The notes beneath the pieces were generated by a model. The model made no database searches, was not told the origin of the DNA, and worked only from the letters and a program-made list of their open reading frames with translations. 38,141 nt of DNA, taken from NCBI RefSeq assembly GCF_000003815.2, contig NC_049988.1, forward strand, positions 21,928,372 to 21,966,512. The letters are read 5' to 3'. Positions 1 through 10,576 of the stretch are shown here, in pieces (within the stretch, counting starts at the first letter, position 1; the number at the start of each line of letters is the position of its first letter). A program made the translations under genes and the position numbers. Source of the stretch: Branchiostoma floridae (lineage: Eukaryota; Chordata; Leptocardii; Amphioxiformes; Branchiostomatidae).

Positions 1-224
1 AGACACAAATAAGCGTCAGACTATGATAGGTACTATTCAGACGGCCGTCTTCGGTGTCCAAAGATAAATACCCCAACAGTTTCGCGTGACATAGACGTAC
101 TTCAATCATGCGTATCAAATGCGACAGACTAAAAGCAGACATGTCAGCAAAAAGGCCATACAATACTTCCTGGAGGTGTGAGGTTCCCGAACTCTCGTTT
201 ATCATAAAAAGTATTCCTGTTTCC
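1..224. other. Left-edge sequence with no recognisable gene
   Basis: Nothing coding or structured is seen here. The short open frames do not resemble proteins. If the finger gene to the right continues past its apparent stop at 624 (minus strand), further 3' exons or 3' UTR could lie here, but no AATAAA-type signal was seen on the minus strand between 1 and 620. Confidence 0.4.
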
Positions 225-531
225 TATATCTTAGCATCATTTGAGTTTGGATCGGAGCTGGTCCTAGGGCCAACTCCGATCGGGGTCTCTCCTAGTAGAA
301 TCGCCGATTTTCCTAGGAGAGATCCCGATCGCAGTCTGATTCCAATATCTGAGCATCATATGAGTTAGGATCAGAGTTGGCCCTAGGAGAGACCCCAATC
401 GCAAACTATACTAGTAGAATCGTAGATTCTCCTAGGAGAGACCCGGATCGGAGCTGGCCCTAGGACCAGCTCCGATCGAGATCTCTCCTAGGAGAATCGA
501 CGATTCTACTGGATCGACATCTCTCCTGTGA
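225..531. repeat. Palindrome-rich AvrII-type repeat element, copy 1
   Basis: This stretch is built of alternating short palindromes around CCTAGG, with flanking motifs such as TCCTAGGAGA and CCGATCGG. One end reads CTTAGCATCATTTGAGTTTG and the other CTCTCCTGTGACATA. The same two ends recur in inverted orientation near 37633-37830, so this is a dispersed element and not simple sequence. No coding potential is seen. The class is unknown; it is probably a non-autonomous foldback DNA element. Confidence 0.6.
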
Positions 532-623
532 CATATATATGTAAATCAGTAGTTGCATTTAGTGTAGGACTCAAGGAATAATACTTATCTATTAATAGTG
601 AGTACAACGTTTGTTACAAATGA

Positions 624-2065
624 CTATACTAACAAAAAAACAAACAAACAAACCTGGTACGCGCTGCGGAACTCCGATGTCATCCTGGAGGGTAGTCGGG
701 AGAGGAGACTGGGCCCCACACCTAGAGGGACTGGGCTAACACCACTCTCCACCGGTGCATTTGGTGCAGTAACCGAGAACGTCACAAACGGTTGACAGTC
801 GCTTGGTGCGGTCTTCTGTGTTTCTCCTGGCGTTGGGAAGTAAGAGGAAAGCAGCGTCCGGATGGGCATGCTTCGACGCTCTTCTAATTCCATGCGTAAT
901 TTTTTCTCTGTCGTCATGTTGTGTCGTCCGTCGGCAGTGAGGTCCTCAGACGTGAAATAGAACTCGTAGGAGTCTGTAATCCGATGCTTCTTCAGCAGGT
1001 GGGTTTTCATGACGGCGAACTCGTTCAGCTTCACACTACACAAGAGGCAGTGCAGTCTCACAGCTTTGTCCTGCCGGTCAGAAGAATAATGTTTTGATGA
1101 CGCCGGACTAACTTGCTTCCGTTTCACGCCGACTTTTCGCTTTGTTTCCGCGTCGTTGGCATCTTCGTCTGCGTAATCCTGCACGACCCTGGCGGTGAAG
1201 AACGACTCGTCGGATTTCCTTATCTGGTGCATTGTCAGAAGGTGGGACCGCCTGGCCGCTAGCGTGGTGCTCTTCAGGTCCTCCTTGCACAGGTTACAGT
1301 TGAACTTCATCATGATTCTCAGCTTTCCGCTGGGTTTTCCCTGCGGCGCGGTGGCCGCAGATGTGTCCGGTGGGGCTGAAGTTGTTTGGGCCTTGTTGGA
1401 GGCGCTTGTTTGTAGGTTTGTGTTGTTTGGAATTTGTGCAGTTTTTCCAGGCTTTATTCTTGGACTGTGGGTTGAAGTGGTTTTTGCTCTGTTTGATGCA
1501 CCTGTTGGCAGACTTGTTTTGTCAGGAATTTGTGCTGTTGTTCCAGGCTTGCCAGATGGCTCTGACTTGTCTCGTGGACCTTGGGTTGAAGCTGTACTGG
1601 CTTTGTTGCAGGCTCCTGTTTGCAGACCTGTGTCGTCTGTAATTCGTTCTGTCGTGTCCGGCGGTTCGATTTTCACAACTGGAGCTTGGGTTGAAGTTGT
1701 GTTGGTTCGGTTTGATGCGCCTTTTTGCAGACTTGTGTTGTTGTGAGTTTGCTTCTCCGTGTCTGGCGGCTCCACTGTGTTGGTTTGGTTTGATGTACCT
1801 TTTTGCAGACTTGAGTTGTTCTGAGTTGGCTTCGCTGTGTCTGGCAGTGCCGCTTTCACAGCTGGATCTTTCTGGTTTTCTGTTATAGCAGTTCTGTCGA
1901 CGGTACAGGTGATGGGACACTTCACCTGATGTTTCACCTTAAGATGAGAGGAGACGTCTCTGTACACATCCATCTCCTCCTCACAGAGCCGACAGATGAA
2001 CTTTGCCCTCCTGCTGTTGCTTGGCAGGATCTTGGAGCGCACCAGTGGAGGGGTGTTCGAGGTTC
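624..2065 (-). CDS. Finger gene, second coding exon (fingers 7-9)
   Basis: The exon starts in phase with the upstream donor and encodes TSNTPPLVRSKIL, then finger 7 (CRLC...HLKVKH). Next comes a Thr/Ser/Asn-rich region of four to five degenerate repeats of about 35-40 aa with the theme TSLQ.GASN..TTST, containing another VKIE site. Fingers 8 (CNLC...HLLTMH) and 9 (CLLC...HLLKKH) follow, and each finger is followed by an aromatic tail (ESFFT, YEFYFT). The reading frame ends at 624 after a low-complexity CLFVFLLV tail derived from a (GTTT)n run. A CAG|GTTTGT at 654/653 could instead be a donor, in which case the true C-terminus lies outside the window. The long plus-strand frames opposite this exon are shadows. 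Confidence 0.7.
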
Positions 2066-5000
2066 CTGGAATAGTAGTACAAGTACATGGAGTAGATGCA
2101 TGTATGGTAATCTTGGCTTGAGCTTAGACTCCGTTGCAGTCTTCGGAATGGGGCTGGGTTTTTTTTTGGGGGGGGGGGCATTGGTCCGCGATTGTTGGCT
2201 GGGTCTTCGTCTTCGGAGACGGGGAAACTCGCTATCACGACAAACTCCCTTCCTCCGCAAACTCCCTTTCCCGGCACAAGAGAGCCCAGCCAACGTTAAA
2301 ATCGTGGACCAACACCCATGGACACCATTCACCCACCCCCCATCAAAAGAAACCAAGCCCCGTTCCGAAGACTGCAACGGAGTCTAGCTTATGTAAATGC
2401 ATGTGATACTAACAAACATTAACAATCACTTTCTAAGTTTTCTAAGGAAACCTAAGGAAAAGAAGTCTGAAAATCCAGGGTAACTGTGCCCACATAATTC
2501 TGCTTATAAAATGGCTGCTAGCTGCTGTCAATCGAATTTGGTGGGTGACAGTTGAGGGCAGGTTGAATGCCCCTTTGGAAGGTAAAAAAAGTGGTTGCTG
2601 GTTGGGGAAGACAAGTGGTTGCTTGGGAGGGGGTCTTAACTATGTAAAAATGGACGGGACTGTTTCAACGTGTCCTCTGATGGCAGGTGGTTGTTTGGAC
2701 AGGTTTCACTGTAGGAAAATGGTTTAAGATTTATTCTCTCAGACAGAAGGAAACTACAAGAAACATACAAGTACATTTTTTGTAAACATACGCCACTAAT
2801 ATCTCTATCTTAATTACTTGATGGTCAACATGTATATATATATATATATCACTGGGGAATTTGGAATTCTCCTAGGGGAGATGGTAATTCCAATCTCCTC
2901 GAGTCTGGAATTCTCCTAGGAGAGATTGGAATTCTACCAGGACAATCTTTGATTCTAACAGGAGAAATTGTTTAGGGAAAATAGTTATAAGTGACTCAAT
3001 TTATTATATTGTATTCCACCTACCAGTTCTAGTATATAGTGAAAATAATATACAAATGTATCATCAAGGCTCGAAATAGTAGGTAAAGCAGGTAAAACTG
3101 GAGCTGTGCAGGTATTTCTGATGTCTACCTGCACCTAACCTGCACTGGTCTGTGTACTGGGTATATACAGGTTAGTGCAGGTAAAATTGGAGCTGTGCAG
3201 GTATTTCTCATGTCTACCTGCACCTAACCAGCACTGGTCCATGTACTGGGTATATACAGGTAAGTGCAGGTAAAACTGGAGCTGTGCAGGTATTTCTGGT
3301 GTCTACCTGCACCTAACCTGCACTGGTCCATGTACTGGGTACATACAGGTTAGTACAGGTAAAATTGGAGCTGTGCAGGTATTTCTGGTGTCTACCTGCA
3401 CCTAACCTGCACTGGTCCATGTACTGGGTACATACAGGTTAGTACAGGTAAAATTGGGGCTGTGCAGGTATTTCTGGTGTCTACCTGCACCTAACCAGCA
3501 CTGGTCCATGTACTGGGTTTATACAGGTTAGTGCAGGTAAAATTGGAGCTGTGCAGGTATTTCTGATGTCTACCTGCACCTAACCTGCACTGGTCCATGT
3601 ACTGGGTTTTATACATAAATATCATATGATATAGGTGTGTATGGATTATTACTAACTGCATCCACTGTTACCACCTATTAAGTATTAAAAAACTGGTTCC
3701 TGAACAATTTTAGTATAATCCATACTTCCTAAATTCAGAGTGTTGCAGGTACAATTTGTCTGGTGAAGGGAATTTTTTATGTTACCTGCACCAGTACTAG
3801 TGCAGGTATGCAGAAAAAAAGCATTTCGAGCTATGATCATGATCGTTGCTTGATTAATACTAACCTGTTGAGTTGTTGAGGATCATCTACCCTTTTTTTT
3901 GTGGAAAAATAGTTAGTTATTATATCATATTCTACCTACCGATAACGTTCTTGTCTCAAGTGGCTTTCCAGGTTTGTATAGGGAAAGAATCTTGCACGGT
4001 ATCATTACTAAGAATATAATGCTGAACACCCTACTCTTAGACAAGAAGACATATGGATGTCTGTCTTTGTCCTTCCTTGTTTTTGCCAGTAACTTTCTCC
4101 GGTAGCTTTACTAGATGTAATCAAAATTCACCGATTCAAGCTAGCGATACTCGTCGCCATTGCCGCCTAGTTGTATGTTGCATGTAAATTTTTCAAATTG
4201 CACGTAAAATTTTTGCCAACTTGCAATTTTGCATGTAGCAAAAAAAAAGTATTTCGATCCCTGTATATACACATGTATCAAGATTGCCGCTTCATTAATA
4301 CTCACCTGTTGTGTTGTTGAGGACTTCTTTCATCATTTCTGTCTCTTCTGATGTCTCCTCTGTTTTTTCCTCCTCCCCGCCAACGAACCTGGTGGTCAAG
4401 ACAGGCTTGACGAAGTCCTTGACTTGGTGCGTCAAGTCAAAGTGGGACATGTAATGTGAAGAAACTTTCACTCTCGCCTGGCACAGGTGACACCACAGGT
4501 CATCTCGCCTGCCCGGCGCCTTTCTGTCGGACGCGGGTATCAAAACCGTGCCGACGACCAGAGGTGTCCGCGGTACTTCGGAAGGGTTTACATCTACATG
4601 CTGTGGTCCTACAGGCTGGTCTCTGTTGGCAGGGGGCTGGGGTGTCTCTCCTCGCTGTGTTACGGTGTAGAATTTCTCGAAGCAGCATGTCGCGTGGTGC
4701 ACATGCTTTAGATGACGCTGCATTTCACCTGCCGTTCTGATGCTCCAGTCTTTCTGGCCGCACAAGAGACAGTTTAAACGGAACATTGATCTATCCGGTC
4801 CGGCACTACAGTCTACCGACTTTTTTTTAACGCCTGGAGACGAAACATGCGTCTTCTGCTGTGAGATGAGCTCCTGTATTGTAACGGTGGTGAAGGACAA
4901 GGGACCTGTCCTCTTGTTGTCGGGAGGCTGTTTCACATGTAGGTCTCCTCTGTACGTGGTTCCTTCTAGAATGGTGTAGCATTCTTCGTAGTGCTGCGTC

Positions 5001-7012
5001 ACCTTGTGGTTGTCGCGGAGATGGGTTCTGATGTCATCGAATGAGGTGATGTTCAGATCCAGTTGGCACAGGAGGCAAAAGAACCGCACAGCTCTGTTCG
5101 AGTCATTTCTTGCCTCCGAACTGGGATGTTTCTTACAAAGGAACTCTCCCACAGTTTTGCGCTCTGCACTGGAGCTCATGCCAACACCCTGCTGTGAAGA
5201 GGGTTGAGGTTGAACATGGGAAGGAGCGCTCTTGCTCGTATTTTGTGTTGCAGCAGCGGACGTCTCGGAGGTGTTCGGGGAACAGTTCAACGGGCCCGTT
5301 TTCTCTCTTGAGACATCAGAAGGCTCGCGTGTGTCCCCTCCGTCCATCCTCCCCACCGTAGTGGTGTGCAAACCATCAAAGTACCACGGCACCTCGTCCC
5401 ACTTCTTTTGGTGAAACCTCATCAGGTGAACCTTCATGCCTATGTTAGTTGTGATATTCAAAGTCTCTCTGCACAGCCCACAGTTAAACCATTGACGTGT
5501 GTCCTGGGTTCCATTGTTTGTGCTAATCTTGCCGACATCCTGCTCTGAAATAAGCTCCAGGTCTGTTACAGGTTGTGCTTGTCTGGCAATGGAAGTCTTG
5601 GTTGTGACAGGAGCGTTCGTAGGGTCTGTCTTCTCATTGGTGACGCAAGAAAGCTGCTCCCCTTCCACCACATACGTGTCCACCTCACTGTTATAGTACC
5701 TGTGGTAGGAGTGCATGACCTTGTGCTTCACCAGCAGGTGTAGCTCCATGGAATCGTACCGCCTGATGTACAGATTATCGTTACACAAGAAACACCGCAG
5801 CCGAGAGGTTCCCGTGGCGACAGAATTTGCATTTAACACCCCCTCCGACGAAACGTGCGCTGTGGTATCGCTCGAAGGACCTGCTTCCTCCCTTGTGTCA
5901 TTAGGCTGCAGCTGTGCGTCTGATCGCCTGCCCACAGCAGTGTAACTGTAACATAACTCAGTGTTGGCTGTTACCTGGTGGCTGTACTGAAGATGGGCTC
6001 TCATCCCTGACAACGACGTGGTCTTACAACCGTTCCTACACAGACAGCAGGTGTACCCGTACTTCCGTTTAGCTCTTCTCGCCTTCCGTCCAGCCCTGTT
6101 TGGCGCTGTTGTCTGCGACCGATCGTCGCCGTCTCCGAAGACTTCGCGCTGCATGTACAACAAGTCGTTCAGCTCAGTGTTCTGCCGACTCTTGATGTCT
6201 CTCAGTCTTACGCTTCTCCTCTCAGAGACTCCTTGCAAATCATTCTCCCTCGCAGTCTCGGTTCCTTCGTCCACACATACCGGTTGATGGTTTTCTGTCG
6301 GCAAGTCTACATCCATGGGTACTTCTCCATTGGCACCTTCTCCTGACACACTCAGAGTTTCCTGCTCCGTCTCTGAGGTGCAGATGATAGTATCGTCGTC
6401 AGAGTCGGAAGGTTGACTACCTGTCTGGTCAGGACTTTCCTCTCCATGGTTGTCCCGGTTGTGGGCATCCTCTTCAGGTAGCGACGTGACGTGAAACAAC
6501 ACATTTAAATCTACTTCGTCCTGTGGGTCTTGTTGACTTTCAGGGGCTTCCTTAGCATTCTTGTCTGCGAGGCTTAAGCTTAAGGAAAGGATGTAATCGC
6601 TGCTGGTGCTGTTGTCTGGATCAGATTCCATCTCAAGACATTCCTGATTGTCCTCTTTTTCTTCTACTTTCCTCTGCATACTTGCAATGTTCTTGTCTGT
6701 ATTGTCCAGTTCGGAGGCACCGCTGTCTACACCTGTACTTTTGTCGGACACAGATTTGCTAACATCTTGGACAACGTCTTCCAAGTCTGGTTCTATCTTT
6801 ATTATCTTTTGCCGGCCTTTCAAAGCTGAAGCCTCTAAGTCGGAGTCACAGGTAGCCACACTGATGCCATTGTTGGGAACAGATCTTGTCTTATTTTGGA
6901 TCATCTCTTCTGCTTCTATCTTTATTTTTTGCGTGCTGTTGTCTGGCACAGGGTTTGTCTGCTCCTGAAAATCATCTTTTGGTTCCACCTTTATTTTCTG
7001 CAAGAGCGCCAT
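624..7012 (-). CDS. Nine-finger C2H2-like zinc finger protein (two-exon gene model)
   Basis: The gene model joins exon 7012-4306 to exon 2065-624, giving about 1382 aa. The donor CAACAG|GTGAGT at 4306/4305 ends in phase 1. The acceptor TACTATTCCAG|GA at 2066/2065 supplies the two missing bases, so a Gly codon is restored and the frame stays open. Both sides encode the same rare finger type: CxLC, about 16 residues, HLxxxH, then an aromatic tail such as YxxYYT. Six fingers lie in exon 1 (about residues 320, 406, 509, 644, 746, 839) and three in exon 2. The spacing between fingers is long (about 80-130 aa), unlike tandem KRAB-type arrays with TGEKP linkers. The N-terminus has repeated IKxE sumoylation-type sites and an acidic SIM-like stretch. 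It is probably a nuclear DNA- or RNA-binding regulator. I do not recognise a vertebrate orthologue. Confidence 0.75.
2127..2384. mobile_element. TA-flanked inverted-repeat MITE in the finger-gene intron
   Basis: The left end GACTCCGTTGCAGTCTTCGG is matched by its reverse complement at the right end (CCGAAGACTGCAACGGAGTC). The inverted arms extend imperfectly for about 80-100 bp on each side, and both ends abut TA (2125-2126 and 2385-2386). Size and TA target site suit a Tc1/mariner-type MITE. Long open frames seen across it on both strands are consequences of the fold-back and are not genes. Confidence 0.65.
2830..2965. repeat. (TA)n followed by CCTAGG palindrome cluster
   Basis: A short TA run at 2832-2849 is followed by repeated GGAATTCTCCTAGGAGA-type palindromes. 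The core resembles the elements at 225-531 and 37633-37830, but their conserved ends are not seen here, so this is a fragment or a related family. Confidence 0.45.
3067..3831 (-). mobile_element. hAT-like element copy A with six 89-bp tandem units
   Basis: The ends AGGCTCGAAATA and GCATTTCGAGC form short terminal inverted repeats. Flanks TATCATCA (3059-3066) and TATGATCA (3832-3839) match 7 of 8, like an aged 8-bp target duplication. Inside, GAGCTGTGCA (GGGCTGTGCA in one copy) recurs at 3101, 3190, 3279, 3368, 3457 and 3546, exactly 89 bp apart. Units are full of CAGGT/TGCAGG motifs. It lies in the finger-gene intron. The same family is at 12567-13481 and 33842-34192 in the opposite orientation. 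Confidence 0.75.
3855..3960 (-). pseudogene. Relic copy of the finger gene's exon-1 3' boundary
   Basis: On the minus strand, CCTCAACAACTCAACAG followed by GTTAGTATTAATCAAGC closely matches the real boundary at about 4285-4322 (CCTCAACAACACAACAG then GTGAGTATTAATGAAGC). The potential donor GT is retained. Upstream coding similarity fades within about 20 bases, so it is a fragment of the donor region and not a whole exon. It directly abuts hAT-like copy A. Confidence 0.5.
4235..4263. repeat. End of a diverged element related to the hAT-like family
   Basis: AAAAAGTATTTCGATCCCTG closely resembles the terminus GATATTTCGAGCCCTG of the copies at 12567-13481 and 33842-34192. The preceding 80 bp carry TTGCA-containing repeats in place of TGCAGG repeats. 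The other end was not placed. Confidence 0.35.
4306..7012 (-). CDS. Finger gene, first coding exon (902 codons + 1 nt)
   Basis: The start ATG at 7012 follows an in-frame TAA six bases upstream and sits in AAAATATGGCG, so it is the first possible Met unless the 5' UTR is spliced. Residues 1-95 hold three imperfect repeats headed by QKIKVEP, QKIKIEA and KIIKIEP, each containing a psi-K-x-E site (K8, K31, K72). An acidic run with a hydrophobic core, DDDTIICTSE (about 205-214), looks like a SUMO-interacting motif. A basic patch (RAGRKARRAKRK, 306-317) precedes finger 1. Six C2H2-like modules follow. The frame reads three codons into the intron to a stop, so the unspliced frame would end GEY. No catalytic domain is seen. 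Confidence 0.8.
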
Positions 7013-7237
7013 ATTTTATTTCATCTCAACAAGCAAAATAGAACCAAGTTGTGGGTTAAGTCTTGTTCTCCTTGTTGTCTTGAACCGGTTTCTGTGACAT
7101 CAGGACAGGTGCCTATATAAGAAAGCACACCAACAGCATGTCATGAGTACAAAAAGTTTATCAAATGAGGTAAATCACATTTGATTTTAATCTGGAAACT
7201 GCAAAAGTTGTGACACTCAAAATCAAACTCAGCACAA

Positions 7238-7451
7238 GCTCTTTCACAGAGATCAGAATGCATGTGCAGCGACAGGAATTCTAGGTAATATGTCAAAGGG
7301 TAAGGCCCCGAAAAACAAAATTCCTTGTCTCGGTCATTGTTTTGATTTGCATAACAATGTCCTGGCGGCTTTTCTTTCCTTTTTCAGGGTTTTACCATTG
7401 ACATATTACCTAGAATTCCTTTCGCCGTACGTGCATTCTGGTCTCTGTCAG
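7238..7451. mobile_element. Inverted-repeat MITE upstream of the finger gene
   Basis: The core GGAATTCTAGGTAATATGTC at 7275-7294 and its perfect reverse complement up to 7419 (22 bp in all) lie inside longer imperfect arms (AGAATGCATGTGC versus GTGCATTCT). Inner sequence GATTTGCATAACAATGTCC recurs in a related but decayed copy at about 11520-11655. No target duplication could be fixed. It lies in the 5' flank of the finger gene and could affect its promoter. Confidence 0.55.
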
Positions 7452-8807
7452 AGGGCTTATAAATCTGCTTTGAGATATAATTAATGAGTCATCTGAAGAG
7501 GACTAAGCCATTTCTTTTTTTTTTTAATTTTTAATTTTCAAGCAATATTTATGTTATAACTTATGTGTAACGGGGGGGATCCAATGTCCGGTTACTGTTC
7601 TAAGTGAATGCGCATGGCTTTTGTCATCGTACATTTTACTGAGAACCCATAAAAAACAAGTCAAGATCTTGTTAACAACCATATAAGTGTGATTGAAGCT
7701 GTGCAGACATACATTTCATTTAACGGCAGCAACTACCGATCTGTAGTTAGATAGCGCGCAAAACTATTGGCAGGTTTTGACTTTCAGTGGAACGTTCTAA
7801 CACAAAAAGGGAGTCCAAACTCCGATAAGTTAACAACCAAGCCATCTCTGTATATTTTTAAGCGTCATATGCATGCAAAATAACACTAAACTTCTGCAGT
7901 ACTATTTTTTTGTCACAAATATATGCAATATTTTGAATTACGCTGCATATTTAAATACGTTTAGTTACAAGGTTTACCTCTCACGGCGAAACCAACCTGT
8001 CGCCAAAAATGAAAATGGCGGCACATTTGTTTACATCTGCCTGTGATTACACTTTTTCATTTTCGGCTTCTTAATTTCCCGCTTCAACCTCGTTTTAACA
8101 GCAGAAATGACTACAGGATTTCTTTAGTCGGTAGGGATCGATTTTCTTGAATGATTGGTACTCTACTGACGAGTTGACTAACTCCATCGTGTTGGGCATC
8201 GCTCGGCTTCCTTCATAGGTGATTGGCAAAGATGGCGGGGGTGACAGGGCCGTGAACATGCGGCATAATTTAGCTCCGATTATCCAACTATAAAAACAAA
8301 GACACGGCATAGCTGTGCTTCTTTAGGAAGTCTTATAGATATCCTTCTCATCTGTGGTGGTATTTTTCACATTTCGTATTTGACGATGAATAGTTTAAGA
8401 GTTTCCCTGGCCATGTTCTCGATAAGTTCGCTCGTCAGCATGCACGGAAGGCGTCAAACTTGTGTACTTTTTTCAATCGTTATCTGTTGGGGATTACCAA
8501 CTTGGACACATACTCTGACTTTTCAGATATTTACAACAAGGTTTAGTCCATAACAAGTTGTACTTATCATGTGCAGACACTTATGCATATCTCCGCAAAA
8601 ATGATTTTAAAATCCTACCGGAGTTTGGACCCCTACCGGACTTTGGACCCCTCCCGTTAACTTTATACGCTTCAATACTTCTACTTGCTTTAAATCACTT
8701 TCTGAAACCTGAGCTCGATGCATGTAAAGCACGTTGTGTTTTCAGTTATTTCGCATGCGCTAAGCATTCGCAAACCTTTAATTTGTCTATTTACCGGAAT
8801 ATAATAA
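7452..8807. other. Intergenic region, possible promoter zone near 8000-8250
   Basis: No convincing gene is seen. YY1-like motifs ATGGCGGC (8016) and AAGATGGCGG (8230) occur near 8000-8250 in DNA with more CpG than its surroundings, as expected around a promoter. It could be the upstream promoter of the minus-strand finger gene with a non-coding first exon, but no donor could be fixed. A 71-codon minus frame at 8095-8310 is unassigned. A short tandem pair GGAGTTTGGACCCCTACC / GGACTTTGGACCCCTCCC is at 8621-8656. Confidence 0.3.
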
Positions 8808-9745
8808 CGCTGTGGCTATTGACACACTCAGTGTGCCAATAGCCAAACAGGCTATTGACACACCGAGATTCCAGTCAGCCAATCAGAGCTTGTAACATGC
8901 CTTTACGGCAATATTTTACACAAGCAATAATTAATTAGACATTGTTCGGAAGATTAGACATTGGAATCTTTGAATCTTGGAATGAACGGACGTATTCAAG
9001 TTATGCCCTACATTTGGGTACCTGTTATTACGGCCTCTATCGTGTATGTTTGGCGTGGCGTAGTGGTGAAGAGCGTTGTCCCGGGAAATCAGTTTCCAGC
9101 TCCGACCCGGTTCGAGTCCGTCCCGGAGATTCAATTTTTCTTATCCCTTTTTAAACATCCCTTTGATATAAGAATATTTTATATAGTAACAACTTTTAAA
9201 GTTTCTGTTAGCATCATAAACCAAAACTAACACTGACCACAGAACATGTCATAATTTTCGGCCGTGTGGTTCCGGCGCTATCGGCAGCGACTCGGAAGAA
9301 TATTTCTTTCACATTAAAAATAATGGACTCCGAGGTAAAACAACAACTATAACTTCGCTTCCCTAGTGATATAAGTTTTGAGGCCGCAAATTCTCCAATA
9401 CGGCAGGAATTTGTCAGTAAACACAGCTGAAAACGTGTTCCTGACCGATCCAACATGGCTGCACATGCGGTGACAGTAAAACTAGCTCCCTATATAATAG
9501 CAGATTCCGATGTTTAAAATTGTGCCGTAAACACGTGAAAAAGATCGTATTTTGGGTTGATAATTGACACAGGATGCCATTTGTATTTTTCAGAGTGTTG
9601 ATTGTCAAATATAATCGTAAGATTTCGTCATTTTAGTGGTTTCTAGCACTGGGTGTGTCGATAGCCTAACAGGCTATCGACACACTCAGTGTGCCAATAG
9701 CCTAAACAGGCTATCGCCACACTGGGTGTGTCAATAGCCTCGCTC
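8808..9745. mobile_element. 938-bp foldback element with perfect 9-bp target duplication
   Basis: ATATAATAA is present at 8799-8807 and again at 9746-9754. Between them, the ends carry GGCTATTGACACAC and its reverse complement, and several more copies of a 20-bp palindromic unit (CACACTCAGTGTG between GGCTATTG / CAATAGCC arms) occur at 8814-8866 and 9650-9740. The 9-bp duplication and palindromic ends suggest a Mutator-like non-autonomous element. A tRNA-like SINE head lies inside. Confidence 0.7.
9049..9130 (+). repeat. tRNA-like SINE head inside the foldback element
   Basis: TGGCGTAGTGG (9056-9066) fits a pol III A box and GGTTCGAGTCC (9109-9119) fits a B box; their spacing equals that of a tRNA. 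The T-stem pairs only in its inner three base pairs and no good acceptor stem is seen. This is therefore a tRNA-derived SINE or decayed tRNA copy, not a functional tRNA gene. Confidence 0.5.
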
Positions 9746-10087
9746 ATATAATAAATATGGTTCTGTTTGTCTTCTCTACTCTAAACAACCCCCCTCCCAT
9801 ATCACATCGGGTTCGCTTAAAAGGCTGGGCTGTCTACCAGGCCAGGCTACCTGGCCTGTCTACCTGGCCTGGTTATCACGTCAGGCTACTCAGATCCCCC
9901 CATTCATAGCCCCATCATGTGGCACTCAACCAAAATAGCTGATTGACAGGCATAGTAATTGCTAATCTTCAACACTGTCAGTGCCCTGAGGTTTGCCTGT
10001 CCACTGGCTGGACCCTTCGGGAATGTGTCTGGTAGGCCTTCCTTGCAGCTGTCAGGAACGCATTCAAGTACTATACCAGTACTGTGT

Positions 10088-10150
10088 TCGGTAAATGCTT
10101 TAGGGTGTTAGACCTAGAAAACAGAGGTCCTGGGTTCAAATCCTTTGACA
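10088..10150 (+). repeat. tRNA-like SINE remnant
   Basis: GGGTTCAAATCC (10132-10143) matches a B box and is preceded by a stem-loop GACCT...AGGTC where an anticodon arm would sit. The A-box region is poor. The following sequence has the look of a SINE body. It lies inside the Mutator-like element. Confidence 0.35.
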
Positions 10151-10503
10151 TGTCACAAAATCTGTGCTGTTAACAGTACTTTCCCCACTCTTACGTCTTA
10201 GAGATTATTGGCAGTGGAAGGAGAGGATTGGGCTCTGTCCTGGACACAAAAATTGTACAGTGGATAACAATCCACAGCCTCAAAAATGCTATGTGACTAC
10301 TAAGATTTTATATGTCAACATGGCATACTAGCATAGAGAACAAGGAGGAGGTACATGTAATTGTACCCCCCTTGGTCAGTACAAGTTTAGCTTTACAGTG
10401 AGCAAGTGATTTATGCTCTCCCATCTTGTTGCACAAGCTGAGTTTCTGTTCTAGAAGATAGATATTCAATAAAGAAACAAAATTCTGTTGCTGGCAAGCC
10501 CAT

Positions 10504-10507
<4 letters not shown>

Positions 10508-10557
<50 letters not shown>

Positions 10558-10576
10558 TTACACACACACACAAACA
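10508..10576. repeat. (CA)n microsatellite
   Basis: A long run of CA dinucleotides with minor interruptions lies between 10508 and 10576. The Cys/Val-rich minus-strand frames across it are artefacts of the repeat. Confidence 0.9.

Noticed and set aside
1195-1746. 183-codon plus-strand frame
   Set aside because: Antisense shadow of the finger-gene second exon; the minus strand has clear zinc-finger modules.
8095-8310. 71-codon minus-strand frame near a CpG-containing region
   Set aside because: No recognisable domain, no clear donor and no homology I can name; left as unassigned.
9049-9130. Functional tRNA gene
   Set aside because: A and B boxes are good but the acceptor and T stems do not pair fully; a SINE head or decayed copy is more likely.
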